Part shown: positions 15,780-24,600 of the stretch, in pieces | Layout: every line of letters begins with the position of its first letter | How positions within the stretch are numbered: position 1 is the first letter of the stretch | Origin: JBDNJM01 sp041687755 | Lineage (GTDB): Bacteria; Planctomycetota; UBA1135; GCA-002686595 | Direction: 5' to 3' | Assembly: GCA_041687755.1 (NCBI GenBank) | Contig: JBDNJM010000035.1 | Span: 1-64,000, forward strand | DNA length: 64,000 nt | Notes under the pieces: model-generated | Database searches by the model: none | What the model was told of the DNA's origin: nothing | The model's input: only the letters and a program-made list of their open reading frames with translations | Made by a program: the position numbers and the translations under genes

Positions 15780-17843
15780 TCAACTCCAAGCCAAGCCCCG
15801 GGCCTCGAACTCCGTCGCGGGGACGACCTGAAAACCCGCCGGCCGGATCGAGTGCATCGCACGACCCTGCGACACCGAGCGGACCGCTGTCGAGTAGCCG
15901 TGGAGGCGCGCGAGCGGTGCCCTGGCCCGGATCATTCGCTGCCCACCCACCATCTCCTGCCCAAGGATGCGCGCGCCACGCGCGGCCAAATCCCCCAAGA
16001 CCCCCCCCGCAAAAGCATCCGGGACCTGCAGCCACAATTCCATCAGGGGCTCGAGGAGCTCGATGCTGGCCCCGTGAAGCGCCTCGCGCAGCGCAATGGC
16101 AGCCGCCTGATCGAAGGCCAACTCGGCATCCATCTCCCCCTTGGTCTCGAATCCCAAGATGGCCAGTCGGGCGTCCACCAGGGGATACCCAAAGCGTGGC
16201 CCGACCTCAGAGACCCTTCTCAAGGCCTGATCGATTGCCTCGCGCAGCCCCGAAGCCGCAGGCGGAGCCGCCAGCCACTCGATCTCGCAGCGGCCGGAGC
16301 CCTGCTCGGGCCGCACCTCCAGCTCCAGGCTCCCGTGGATCACGCGCTCACCAATCCGCCGCTCCACGCGCCCCTGCCCGCGGCCGGTGGTCAAGACCGC
16401 CTCGCGATAGGCCACGCTCGGGTCCCCTAGCCGCGTCTCGAGCTTGAACTCCTCCGAGAGCCGGCGCGCGGCTACCTCGAGGTGCAGCTCCCCCATCCCC
16501 GAGACCAAGAACTGGCCCGTCTCCTCATCTTCCCGAATCCGCAGAGTCGGATCTTCTCTGGCAAGCAGGGCCAGCACGCTCGCGAGCTGCGGGCGATCCG
16601 CTTCGGAACGCGGCTCAATCCATTGGCTCAGCACCGGCTCCGAATAGTCGGGGTGCTCCAGTAGAAGCGGGCGGTCCGGGTGGCAGAACGTATCCCCGGT
16701 CATACCGGGAGCATCGACCCAGGCCACGATCTCCCCCGCCCGGGCGCGTTCGAGCGGCGTTCCCGCATCGGCGTGCACACGAACGAGCTCCCCGACTTCG
16801 AACTCACTTCCGAGGCGCTGCAGAAGCACCTTCGAGCCGGCCTCGAGGGTGCCTGAGAACACCCGGAGAAAGCACACCTCGCGTCGCGCTATGCGTTGCA
16901 CCTTGAACACCAGCGCCGCGAGCGGACCGCCCGGGTCCGGCTCGAGCTGCAGGGGCTCCAGGGCCCCGGGCTCAAGGCAGGGCACCGGCCCTCGCTCAGC
17001 GGGAGAGGGCAGGTAATCGACGACCCCATCCAACAGCCGCTGGACCCCGATATTCCGCAGCGCCGAACCGCAGAACACAGGCTGCAGCTCTCCAGCGAGC
17101 GCCGCGCGGCGCAGGGCTCGGCGAAGATCCCTGACGTCCGGCTCGAGTTCCTCGGCGAGAGCTTCGAGCACGACATCGTCGTACTCCGCCAGCGTCTCGA
17201 TCAGCTCGGCCCGCAACACCCCTGCCTCATCCTCGACCGAAGCGGGCAGCGGGCCGCGCACGGGAGCCCTGCCGGCCGGGAAGCTCCAGGCAACGTTCTC
17301 GATCAGGTCCACCAACCCCGACAGGCCCTCGGCCTCGCCGATCGGGTACTGCACGACAGCAGACCGCAGCTGGAATCGACGTTCCAGGTCCGCCACAGTT
17401 GCCATGAAATCCGCGCCAGGCCGGTCGCATTGGTTCACGAAGGTGATCGTCGGGACGCCGTGCCGCCGGGCCTGCCGCCAGACGGTCTCGGACTGGGGCT
17501 GCACGCCCCTGACCGCACTCAAGACAAGAATCGCGCCGTCCAGGACTCTCAGCGAGCGCTCGACCTCGACGGTGAAGTCGACGTGACCCGGCGTGTCAAT
17601 CAGGTGGATCCGGTGACGATCCCAAGGGATAGTCGCCGCCGCCGCGGTGATCGTGATGCCTCGACGGCGCTCCTCGGGCATCCAGTCGAGCACGGTGGAG
17701 CCCTCGTGCACCTCGCCCATGTGCAGCTCGACGCCTGAGAAGTACAGCAGGCGCTCCGAGAGAGTCGTCTTGCCCGCGTCGATGTGCGCGATGATCCCGA
17801 CGTTGCGCAGGCGCTCCAGGGGCAGCTCTTCGGACGAACTCAC
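15780..17843 (-). CDS. fusA: Divergent elongation factor G family GTPase
   Basis: EF-G drives tRNA-mRNA translocation and ribosome recycling. The 687-residue product has G1 HIDAGKTT (20-27), G2 RRGITIT (60-66), G3 DTPGH (83-87), and domains II-V in order (AGMGELHL-type motif as SGMGELHLEVAARR). Three features differ from canonical EF-G. The NKxD guanine motif reads NQCD (137-140). The domain IV GGRGQYGHV motif is missing, with ERRIGERVIHG in that region. The tip segment YHDVDSSE is replaced by ETKGEMDAE, so the conserved tip histidine is lost. It holds the fusA position between rpsG and rpsJ. Planctomycetes, spirochaetes and deltaproteobacteria are known to carry extra EF-G paralogues (spdEFG1/2, EFG II). 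Which type this is needs a phylogeny. Confidence 0.85.
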   Translation of the reverse strand: MSSSEELPLERLRNVGIIAHIDAGKTTLSERLLYFSGVELHMGEVHEGSTVLDWMPEERRRGITITAAAATIPWDRHRIHLIDTPGHVDFTVEVERSLRVLDGAILVLSAVRGVQPQSETVWRQARRHGVPTITFVNQCDRPGADFMATVADLERRFQLRSAVVQYPIGEAEGLSGLVDLIENVAWSFPAGRAPVRGPLPASVEDEAGVLRAELIETLAEYDDVVLEALAEELEPDVRDLRRALRRAALAGELQPVFCGSALRNIGVQRLLDGVVDYLPSPAERGPVPCLEPGALEPLQLEPDPGGPLAALVFKVQRIARREVCFLRVFSGTLEAGSKVLLQRLGSEFEVGELVRVHADAGTPLERARAGEIVAWVDAPGMTGDTFCHPDRPLLLEHPDYSEPVLSQWIEPRSEADRPQLASVLALLAREDPTLRIREDEETGQFLVSGMGELHLEVAARRLSEEFKLETRLGDPSVAYREAVLTTGRGQGRVERRIGERVIHGSLELEVRPEQGSGRCEIEWLAAPPAASGLREAIDQALRRVSEVGPRFGYPLVDARLAILGFETKGEMDAELAFDQAAAIALREALHGASIELLEPLMELWLQVPDAFAGGVLGDLAARGARILGQEMVGGQRMIRARAPLARLHGYSTAVRSVSQGRAMHSIRPAGFQVVPATEFEARGLAWS

Positions 17844-18298
17844 GTCGCCTCGGCCAGGCCAGGATTCGCCGTCAAAAACGGCTCCGCGAAGCGGTAGCCC
17901 TCGAGCAGCTGCGGGTCCGGCCTGCCAAGCAGCGCGAGCGCGGCATACAGGGCCTCGATCGAGGCAAGGCCTTGCTCGGGGTCGGCAAAGGTAGAGCTCT
18001 TGCGGGGGTACGAGGTCTGCAGGGGAGGCAGTGAACGGGGCACAAACTCACCCACCAGGCTCCGCCGCAGGAGCGGGAGGCGCCGCCAGCTGGAGTCCAG
18101 CAGGAGCAGCCGCCGGCCTCGGTCCGCGGCACCGATAGGCTCGGCCTCGGGGTCCAGCAGGACACGCCCCTCACCTGCCAGCTCGAGGTCCGGCTTCCAG
18201 GCCACAAAGCGGACACCCTCCAGCCCCCGCAAAGGGGCCAGGGAGCATCGCTTCCAGCTCTCCCGAGGGTCTCGCAGGATCAGAAGATCTCGGTTCAT
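17840..18298 (-). CDS. TDD-superfamily (Tsr3/DTW-like) putative RNA aminocarboxypropyltransferase
   Basis: The 152-residue product aligns by eye with the Tsr3/DTWD family, which transfers the aminocarboxypropyl group of S-adenosylmethionine to uridines in rRNA or tRNA. Visible blocks are DPRESWKRCSLAPLRG near the N-terminus and LLLLDSSWRRL (the D-x-W signature, Asp 68 to Trp 71). RSLPPL and then EQGLASIEALYAALALLG (108-125) correspond to the 'LS..EA.AAAL..lG' helix, and YRFAEPFLTANPGL to the 'F.WG..F...N' end of Tsr3. Its stop overlaps the EF-G-like start by four bases (ATGA), so the two are probably co-translated. The RNA target cannot be told from sequence. The assignment is by pattern only. 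Confidence 0.6.
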   Translation of the reverse strand: MNRDLLILRDPRESWKRCSLAPLRGLEGVRFVAWKPDLELAGEGRVLLDPEAEPIGAADRGRRLLLLDSSWRRLPLLRRSLVGEFVPRSLPPLQTSYPRKSSTFADPEQGLASIEALYAALALLGRPDPQLLEGYRFAEPFLTANPGLAEAT

Positions 18299-18373
18299 CG
18301 ATGAGGGTTCCGCACGTTGGGTGAGATGGCTCCCGCGCCAACTCCCCGCAGGTTAGGATGCCTGTGGATACCA

Positions 18374-18538
18374 ATGCGAACAGAACAACAGCTCCTCTCT
18401 CTAGGAAGTTTCTTGAGCTTCCTGCGCGAACGGCCGCTGCTCTGGCTGGGCGTCCTCTTCATCGTCTATGGCACGCTCGCCTGGTTGGCCCGCACCGTGT
18501 CGGCCGTGCCCGAGTCGCCGTTCCAATACCGGCTCTGA
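18374..18538 (+). CDS. Small single-pass membrane protein, DUF5989-like
   Basis: The 54-residue product has a charged N-terminus (SFLSFLRERPL), one hydrophobic span (LLWLGVLFIVYGTLAWLA) and the end SAVPESPFQYRL. This resembles DUF5989 peptides, which end 'SAVAPFIYtLF' and often sit next to SGNH hydrolases or carbamoyltransferases. Its TGA overlaps the ATG of the next gene (TGATG), which strongly supports translation. An earlier TTG at 18317 is possible, but the added residues are not family-like. The two genes run opposite to all their neighbours. Confidence 0.6.
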   Translation: MRTEQQLLSLGSFLSFLRERPLLWLGVLFIVYGTLAWLARTVSAVPESPFQYRL

Positions 18539-20043
18539 TGACTCCGCAAGACAGCCCGCGGCGACCCGCCGCCGCGCGCTTCCTGGTTGGCGTGCTTTAC
18601 GCCGCGATCCCGACCGCATTGGCCCTGACCGCCACCGAACTGGGAACCAAGGCCCTGCACCTCGGGGTACGCCAGGTGGACGAGACGCGTGGCTTCGATC
18701 CGCGCGCGCAGTACCTACTCCCCGACAGCCAAGTCCCTGGCGGATTCGTCACCCAGTTCTACGACGGCGACGACGGCGAGACCCACATTCTGCCGCGCAG
18801 CGACAACCCACGGGTCATGCTGTTCGGCGGCTCGAACGTTCAAGGCTTCCCGGAGGAGCACCTCGAACAACTTCTCGAGCGTGACCTGGGCCTCGACCTC
18901 GAAATCAACAACCTCGGCCGGGAGGGCTACGGCTCCGGGCGTGTGTCGATCCTCTTCGAGCAATCGATGGAACTCGGCATGGACCTCGCGGTCGTCTACG
19001 CCGGGCACAACGAGTTCGTCGAAGCCGGGTTCCGCCAGGAGGTCCAGGCCAGCAGAGAGGGCTTCGCCGCAACCGCCGCGGAGACGCTGCGAGGCCTGCG
19101 GACCTTCCGCGCCCTCGAACAGCACTTCGCGCCCCCCGAACAGAGCGGGCCGCCCAGCCCCGAGGCGTTCGAGGCCGACGATGCCGTCTTCAGGCAGTTT
19201 AGGTACTCCGACACCCTGGCTCAGCTCGAACAGTTCGAGAGCAACCTCGAACGCATCGTCGTCAAGGCGCGCGAGGCCGGCGTCCCGCTGGTGCTGGTCA
19301 CGACCATCGGCAACTACTTCTCCGCGCCCCAGTCCTGGACCCCGCCCGCGGACTTCGACCCCGCCCTGTGGGCGAAGCTCGAGCAGCGCCTGCGCATGCT
19401 CTACGAATCGCTTCCCGATCCGGTCGGCGCCGCGATCCGAGTCGAGCCCGAACGGCGCCTGCGCCGCAACGACTGGCTCGACCGTCCCGACCCCCTCGCG
19501 CCCGGCTTCGAGCTCCCCCGCCTCCGCACGAGCCCGGCGCCCCACACGGAACTGGCCCCCTACTGGAGGCGGCCCGAGACCTGGACCGAGCGCGGCATAC
19601 AACACATGCGGCGCCTGGACAGCCTGCTCCACGACGAGGTCCTAGCGCCTGAGCGCGCCGCGCTCGAGCAGGCCTCCGGCGAGCTGCAGCAGCTTCTCGA
19701 TCTCGTTCCGGATCATCCGCTAGCTCACTACATGCTCGGACTGATCCAACTGCGCTTCGGCCGCGAGCCCCAAGCCTACGAGCACCTGCACCAAGCGGCC
19801 ATCTACGACCGTGCCCCCCGCAAGACCAGCACGCTGCACAACGACATCGTGCGCCGCCTCGCCCAGCGCCACGCCGCCGAAGGCGTGCACCTGGTCGACC
19901 TCGAGACCCAGTGGCAGGCCCGCTACCCCGGCGGCTTGTTCGGCTTCGAGGTCATGTGGGACAGCTGCCACATGCATCCCCAGGCGCGCCGCCGCCTCGT
20001 AGAAGACCTGGCTCCCCCCTTGACCGCCCTCCTGCGTCCCTAG
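18538..20043 (+). CDS. SGNH/GDSL hydrolase-fold protein with TPR-like insert
   Basis: The 501-residue product has an N-terminal signal-anchor-like segment (about 14-38), then SGNH block I FGGSN (Ser 99), block II NNLGREGYGSG, and block III YAGHNEF (about 154-160). The catalytic Asp/His pair comes at the C-terminus as WDSCHMHP (about 474-481). A helical TPR-like stretch (ALEQASGELQQLLDLVPDHP onward) is inserted before the last block. Such proteins remove or move acetyl or acyl groups on surface glycans. The start ATG overlaps the stop of the small membrane protein. Substrate unknown. Confidence 0.75.
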   Translation: MTPQDSPRRPAAARFLVGVLYAAIPTALALTATELGTKALHLGVRQVDETRGFDPRAQYLLPDSQVPGGFVTQFYDGDDGETHILPRSDNPRVMLFGGSNVQGFPEEHLEQLLERDLGLDLEINNLGREGYGSGRVSILFEQSMELGMDLAVVYAGHNEFVEAGFRQEVQASREGFAATAAETLRGLRTFRALEQHFAPPEQSGPPSPEAFEADDAVFRQFRYSDTLAQLEQFESNLERIVVKAREAGVPLVLVTTIGNYFSAPQSWTPPADFDPALWAKLEQRLRMLYESLPDPVGAAIRVEPERRLRRNDWLDRPDPLAPGFELPRLRTSPAPHTELAPYWRRPETWTERGIQHMRRLDSLLHDEVLAPERAALEQASGELQQLLDLVPDHPLAHYMLGLIQLRFGREPQAYEHLHQAAIYDRAPRKTSTLHNDIVRRLAQRHAAEGVHLVDLETQWQARYPGGLFGFEVMWDSCHMHPQARRRLVEDLAPPLTALLRP

Positions 20044-20065
20044 CCCACCGGCACACGCTCGCGAG

Positions 20066-20130
20066 AGCCCAGCCCGAGCAGCCCAGCCCGAGCAGCCCAG
20101 CCCGAGCAGCCCAGCCCGAGCAGCCCAGCC
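20066..20130. repeat. 14-bp tandem repeat, 4.6 copies
   Basis: The unit AGCCCAGCCCGAGC is repeated four times without error (20066-20121), followed by nine bases of a fifth copy. It starts 22 bases after the SGNH hydrolase stop. The rest of the spacer to 20491 holds no gene that I can support. Confidence 0.9.
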
Positions 20131-20491
20131 GAGAGCCCGGCGAACAAGCGCTCCCAGCCTGCCCGATCGAGACGCTTGAGCACCAAGCCGCAGAGCCCGC
20201 GGTAAACCAACCGTCGCACGCAGCCCTCGGGGGATCCAGCTGGACAAGCGTAACGCACGGCCCAACCGGGGGCACCCCAGCCTTACCACCCAGCTCCCTA
20301 AAGGCGCCGGACGTTGAACCCAGAAGAATCAACCTGTCGGGCTCCGACCAGGCCCCTCGACGTCTCGCGCAGCGGCCCCCAGCCAAAGCCTCCAACTTCG
20401 ATCGCCGCTACCAAGCGAAGAGCGAAGTAGACGGGTAGTGCCCCACCGGCTCCCCACCCCCGCCATCTATCTCAACGGCGCCAGCCGTTGA

Positions 20492-20540
20492 ACCAAAAAC
20501 ACCAAGATGGCGGAGGCCATCAAGGCCGACCGCCATCTTG
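20492..20540 (-). terminator. Intrinsic terminator of the rpsL-rpsG unit
   Basis: A perfect 11-bp stem (20503-20513 with 20530-20540) with a 16-base loop lies 42 bases beyond the rpsG stop. On the minus strand it is followed by GTGTTTTTGG, a U tract. A second small hairpin (20473-20490) follows. This ends the str-type unit after rpsG, so fusA and tuf are not co-transcribed with it. Confidence 0.75.
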
Positions 20541-20581
20541 TACTCCGGCCCCCTGCGGAAGCCGTCGGTCTCTAAGAACCG

Positions 20582-21058
20582 TTACCGGGCGAAGTGACTG
20601 TAGGCCTTGTTGGCCTCCGCCATCTTGTGGACGGTCTCCTTCTGACTGACCGAAGCACCCGTTCCGTTGTAGGCGTCAAGGAACTCGTCACCGAGCTTGT
20701 GCGCCATCGGCTTGCCCTTCTTCTTGCGGCAGTTGTCGATCAGCCACCGGATGGCGAGGCTCTGCTGCCGGTTCCGGCGGACCTCGCGCGGGATCTGGTA
20801 GTTGGAGCCACCGACACGCTTGCTGCGCACCTCAACCGAGGGACGAATGTTGTCGATCGCCTTGATGAAGATTTCCTGACGGTCTTCGAGGTCGGGAAGC
20901 TTCGAGTGGGCGCGCTCGAGTGCCTCATAGAAGATCGCCTGAGCGGTGGTCTTCTTCCCGCTCAACATCAGCTTGTTGATGATCTTGGTGGCGAGCTCCG
21001 AACCGAATCGGGGATCGGCCTCGAGGTAGACGGCGGTGGACTTGTAGTTACGGGGCAT
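20582..21058 (-). CDS. rpsG: 30S ribosomal protein S7 (uS7)
   Basis: S7 nucleates the small-subunit head and contacts the E-site tRNA. The 158-residue product starts MPRNYKSTAVYLEADPRFGS. It has the IDNIRPSVEVRSKRVGGSNY block, VPREVR-type QIPREVRRNRQQSLAIRWL, and the C-terminal KMAEANKAYSHFAR. It follows rpsL by 102 bases and is the last gene before the terminator. In the classical str operon fusA would come next. Confidence 0.97.
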   Translation of the reverse strand: MPRNYKSTAVYLEADPRFGSELATKIINKLMLSGKKTTAQAIFYEALERAHSKLPDLEDRQEIFIKAIDNIRPSVEVRSKRVGGSNYQIPREVRRNRQQSLAIRWLIDNCRKKKGKPMAHKLGDEFLDAYNGTGASVSQKETVHKMAEANKAYSHFAR

Positions 21059-21160
21059 CTCGGTCGGCTTTTCGGTCGCCGTGCTCAGGAGCCTGGGGCT
21101 CCCTTGCGGGACAGCGATTGAGGACGTTGGTGGAGGAGCGGGAAGCGTTGCGGCCGGGGC

Positions 21161-21535
21161 CTACTTCTTCGGGCGCTTGGTGCCGTACTTCGAGCGGCTC
21201 TGGGAGCGCCCGTCGACGCCGGAGGCGTCCATCGTTCCACGCAGAACGTGGTAGCGGACGCCCGGGAGGTCCCGGACACGGCCGCCGCGCACAAGCACGA
21301 TGGAGTGCTCCTGCAGGTTGTGGCCTTCACCCGGAACGTAGGCGGTGATCTCCTTCCCGTTGGACAGACGCACACGAGCGACCTTCCGCAGCGCGGAGTT
21401 CGGCTTCTTCGGCGTCTGGGTCTTCACCTGAAGGCAAACACCCCGCTTTTGCGGGCAAGCTTCCAGTACGGGCGACTTGGAACGCTTCTTGATCTTCTTT
21501 CGCCCCTTGCGGACGAGTTGATTAATGGTGGGCAT
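21161..21535 (-). CDS. rpsL: 30S ribosomal protein S12 (uS12)
   Basis: S12 monitors the decoding centre and is the target of streptomycin-resistance mutations. I start at ATG 21535, giving 124 residues (MPTINQLVRKGRKKIKKRSK). An upstream in-frame extension has no family match and would cross the promoter. The decoding loop TQTPKKPNSALRKVARVRL has the wild-type lysine (PKKPNS). VRGGRVRDLPGVRYHVLRG follows. It is the first gene after a strong promoter candidate. Confidence 0.97.
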   Translation of the reverse strand: MPTINQLVRKGRKKIKKRSKSPVLEACPQKRGVCLQVKTQTPKKPNSALRKVARVRLSNGKEITAYVPGEGHNLQEHSIVLVRGGRVRDLPGVRYHVLRGTMDASGVDGRSQSRSKYGTKRPKK

Positions 21536-21591
21536 GGGACTCTTGAGCCTCGGGGGTCCCCCCTCTGCCATCTGTGGCTGGGGGGCGCGAC

Positions 21592-21619
21592 ATTCTAGGG
21601 AGCGTTGGGGCGGGGTCAA
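21592..21619 (-). promoter_or_regulatory. Strong sigma-70-type promoter for rpsL-rpsG
   Basis: On the minus strand TTGACC (21619-21614) and TAGAAT (21597-21592) are 16 bases apart. They match the -35 and -10 consensus at five of six positions each. The predicted transcript starts near 21585, giving a leader of about 50 bases before rpsL. It lies in the 152-base gap after the rpoC stop, so rpsL-rpsG can be expressed independently of rpoBC. Confidence 0.7.
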
Positions 21620-21687
21620 GCGGGCGGTCGTCTCTAGCTCCTCGAATGGAGCCGAAACGAGCGCCCGCGGCACGTTCTGAGTCGGGT

Positions 21688-24600
21688 CTAGACCTCTTCT
21701 GAGGCCCCGGTGGTGGGCAGGGCGTCAGGAGAATCCACGCCCAGGGGGTCGGGAAGGGGCGCCCCGGAGGTGCCTGTGGCACCGAGGGCTGACTCCCCTG
21801 CCAGGGCGTCGAGGCTGCCGCTGAGCATGGCTTCCATTTCGTCCATGCTCCTGCCGCCGCCCGCGCCGAAGCCCTTGCCGATCTCGCCGAAGTCGATGTT
21901 CTTCTTCACGCGAGTGCGGTAGTGATCCCGGAAGCCGGTGCCCGTGGGCACCATGTGCCCGAGGATCACGTTCTCCTTGAGGCCGACCAGGAAGTCGCGC
22001 TTGCCGGCCATCGCGGCCTCGGTCAGCACTTTGGTCGTCTCCTGGAAACTGGCTGCGGAGATGAAGGACTCCGAGGAGAGCGAAGCCTTGGTCACGCCCA
22101 GCAGCAAAGTGATACCGGTCGCGGGCTTCTTACGCTCCTTGCGGAGCTTGTCGTTCTCGGTGCGGAAGCGGATCTTGTCCACCACCGCGCCCGGCAGGAA
22201 CTCGCTGTCGCCGGGATCGTTGACCTGCACCTTGCGCATCATCTGGCTAAGGATGATCTCGATGTGCTTGTCGTCGATCGGCACGCCCTGGGAACGGTAG
22301 ACGTTCTGGATCTCGGAGAGCAGGTAGCGCTGCACCTCTTCCTCGCCGCTGATCCGCAGGATGTCGCCAGGCACCAGCGGGCCGTCGACCAGCGGGTCAC
22401 CGGCCTTGACCTCGTTGCCCTTGTGGACGCGAAGGTGCTTGCCCTGGGGCACGGCGTGCTCAAGCTCTTCGATCACCGCACCCTTCTCGTCTAGCGCACG
22501 CACGATGATCGTGCGCTTGCCGCGCTTCTTGTCGCCGAGTTCGACGACACCGTCGATCTCTGCGATGACGGCCGGGTCCTTCGGACGGCGCGACTCGAAC
22601 AACTCGGTGACTCGCGGGAGACCCCCTGTGATGTCCTGGGTACCACCGGCCTCGCGGCTCGACTTGGCAACCAGATCACCGGGGCTGATCTTCTGGCCAT
22701 CGTCAACTTCGATGTAGGCGCGCTCCGGGATCGGGTAGATCGCCAGGGACTCGCCTTGGTCGTCCTCAAGCACCAGCTGCGGGTGCAGGTCACCCTTGTG
22801 CTCCATGACCTGCTTACGGGTGATGCCGCGACGAGCATCGCGCTCGATTCGCAGGGTCTTGCCCTCGATCAGGTCTTCGAAGCGAATGCGGCCTTTGAAC
22901 TCAGCAAGAATCGGAACGTGGTGCGGGTCCCACTCACATAGGACTTCGCCGGCCTCGAGCTCGGCGCCGTCCTTGGCCGTGAGCACCGCGCCGATCGGAA
23001 TGACGTAGCGGTCGAGCTCGCGCTCGCGATCGTCCATCACAACCAACTCGCCGTTGCGATTCAGAGCGACCTCTTGGCCCTCGACGTTCTTCACGACCTT
23101 CAGCTTCTGGTAGGCCACCTTTCCGGCGCGCTTGACCTTCAGCTCGGACTGCTCGATCGAGCGGCTGGCCGTACCACCGATGTGGAACGTCCGCATCGTC
23201 AGCTGCGTACCGGGCTCTCCGATCGACTGGGCGGCGATGATGCCGCAAGCCAATCCGCGCTCGGCCACAGTGCCCCGCGAGAGGTCCATTCCGTAGCAGC
23301 GCGCACAGATGCCCAGACCCGACTCGCAGGTCAGAGGACTCCGCACCTGGACCTTCTCGAAGCCGAGCGCCTCGATCTTAGCGGCGGTCTCCTCGGTGAT
23401 AATTTCGTTCTCGCGGATGACGACGTCATCGGAAACCACGTCGATGATCGTGTCCCGCGCGACTCGTCCAGTGATCGCCTGGGACAGGCTGACAACGATC
23501 TTCTCACCCTTGTAGACGGGCGCCTTGAAGATGCCGTTGGGCGTTCCGCAGTCGTCACGGGTGATGACCACGTTCTGGGCCACGTCCGTCAACTTCCGTG
23601 TCAGGTAGCCGGCGTCAGCTGTCTTGAGCGCCGTGTCGGCCAGACCCTTCCGAGCACCGTGGGTCGATGAGAAGTACTCAAGGACCTTCAGGCCCTCGCG
23701 GAAGTTAGCTTTGATAGGCGTCTCGATGATCTTGCCCGAGGGCTTGGCCATCAGACCGCGCATGCCTGCAAGCTGACGAATCTGGTCGATGGAACCACGA
23801 GCACCCGAAGTCACCATGCAGTGAATCGGGTTGACGTAGACGTCGTCCTCGTAGACGTCGGCCTCGAGGAGCTTCATCAGGTCCTGCCCGACCTGCTCGC
23901 GCGCAGCGGTCCACAGGTCGATGATCTTCAGGTAGCGCTCTTCGTCGGTGATGTTGCCCTTCTGGAAGGACTCCTCCACCTTGTCGATCGCGTCCTGGGT
24001 GTCTTCGAGAATTGCCGGCTTCGTGTCGGGGATGCGCATGTCGTCCTTAGCGAACGACAGACCCGCGCGGGTCGCGGACTTAAAGCCCAGATCCTTGAGG
24101 TCGTCGAGCAGCGTCAGGGTCGCATCCCGGCCGAGCAGGCGGTGGCAGTCCGAGATCAAACCCGCGATGGCCTTCTTGCTCAACTCGTAGTTGTAGAAGG
24201 GCATGCCCGAGGGAAGGATGTCGTTGAAGATCGCACGACCGATGGTGCAGAGCAGGTACCCGCGCTCCTCTTCACCGGCTTCGTTGATCTGCACGATCTT
24301 CCCGTCTTCGTTGACCTCGATCGGCTCGTCGTCTTTGCCGAACTTGACGAGCGTGCCCGGCTCCATGCGCACGCGCACAGGCAGGTGGGTACGCGTCAGC
24401 CCATGGCCGTAGGCCAGGAACAGTTCTTCCGGGCCCGAGAAGAAGCGGGCCTTGGAGGCGCTCTCGTGCGGGTGCTTCGTCAGGTAAAAGAGCCCGAGCA
24501 CCATGTCCTGCGAGGGCGCGATGATCGGCGCACCGTTTGCAGGTGAGAAGATGTTGTTCGTCGACAACATCAGGGTCGAAGCCTCGATCTGAGCCTCGTA

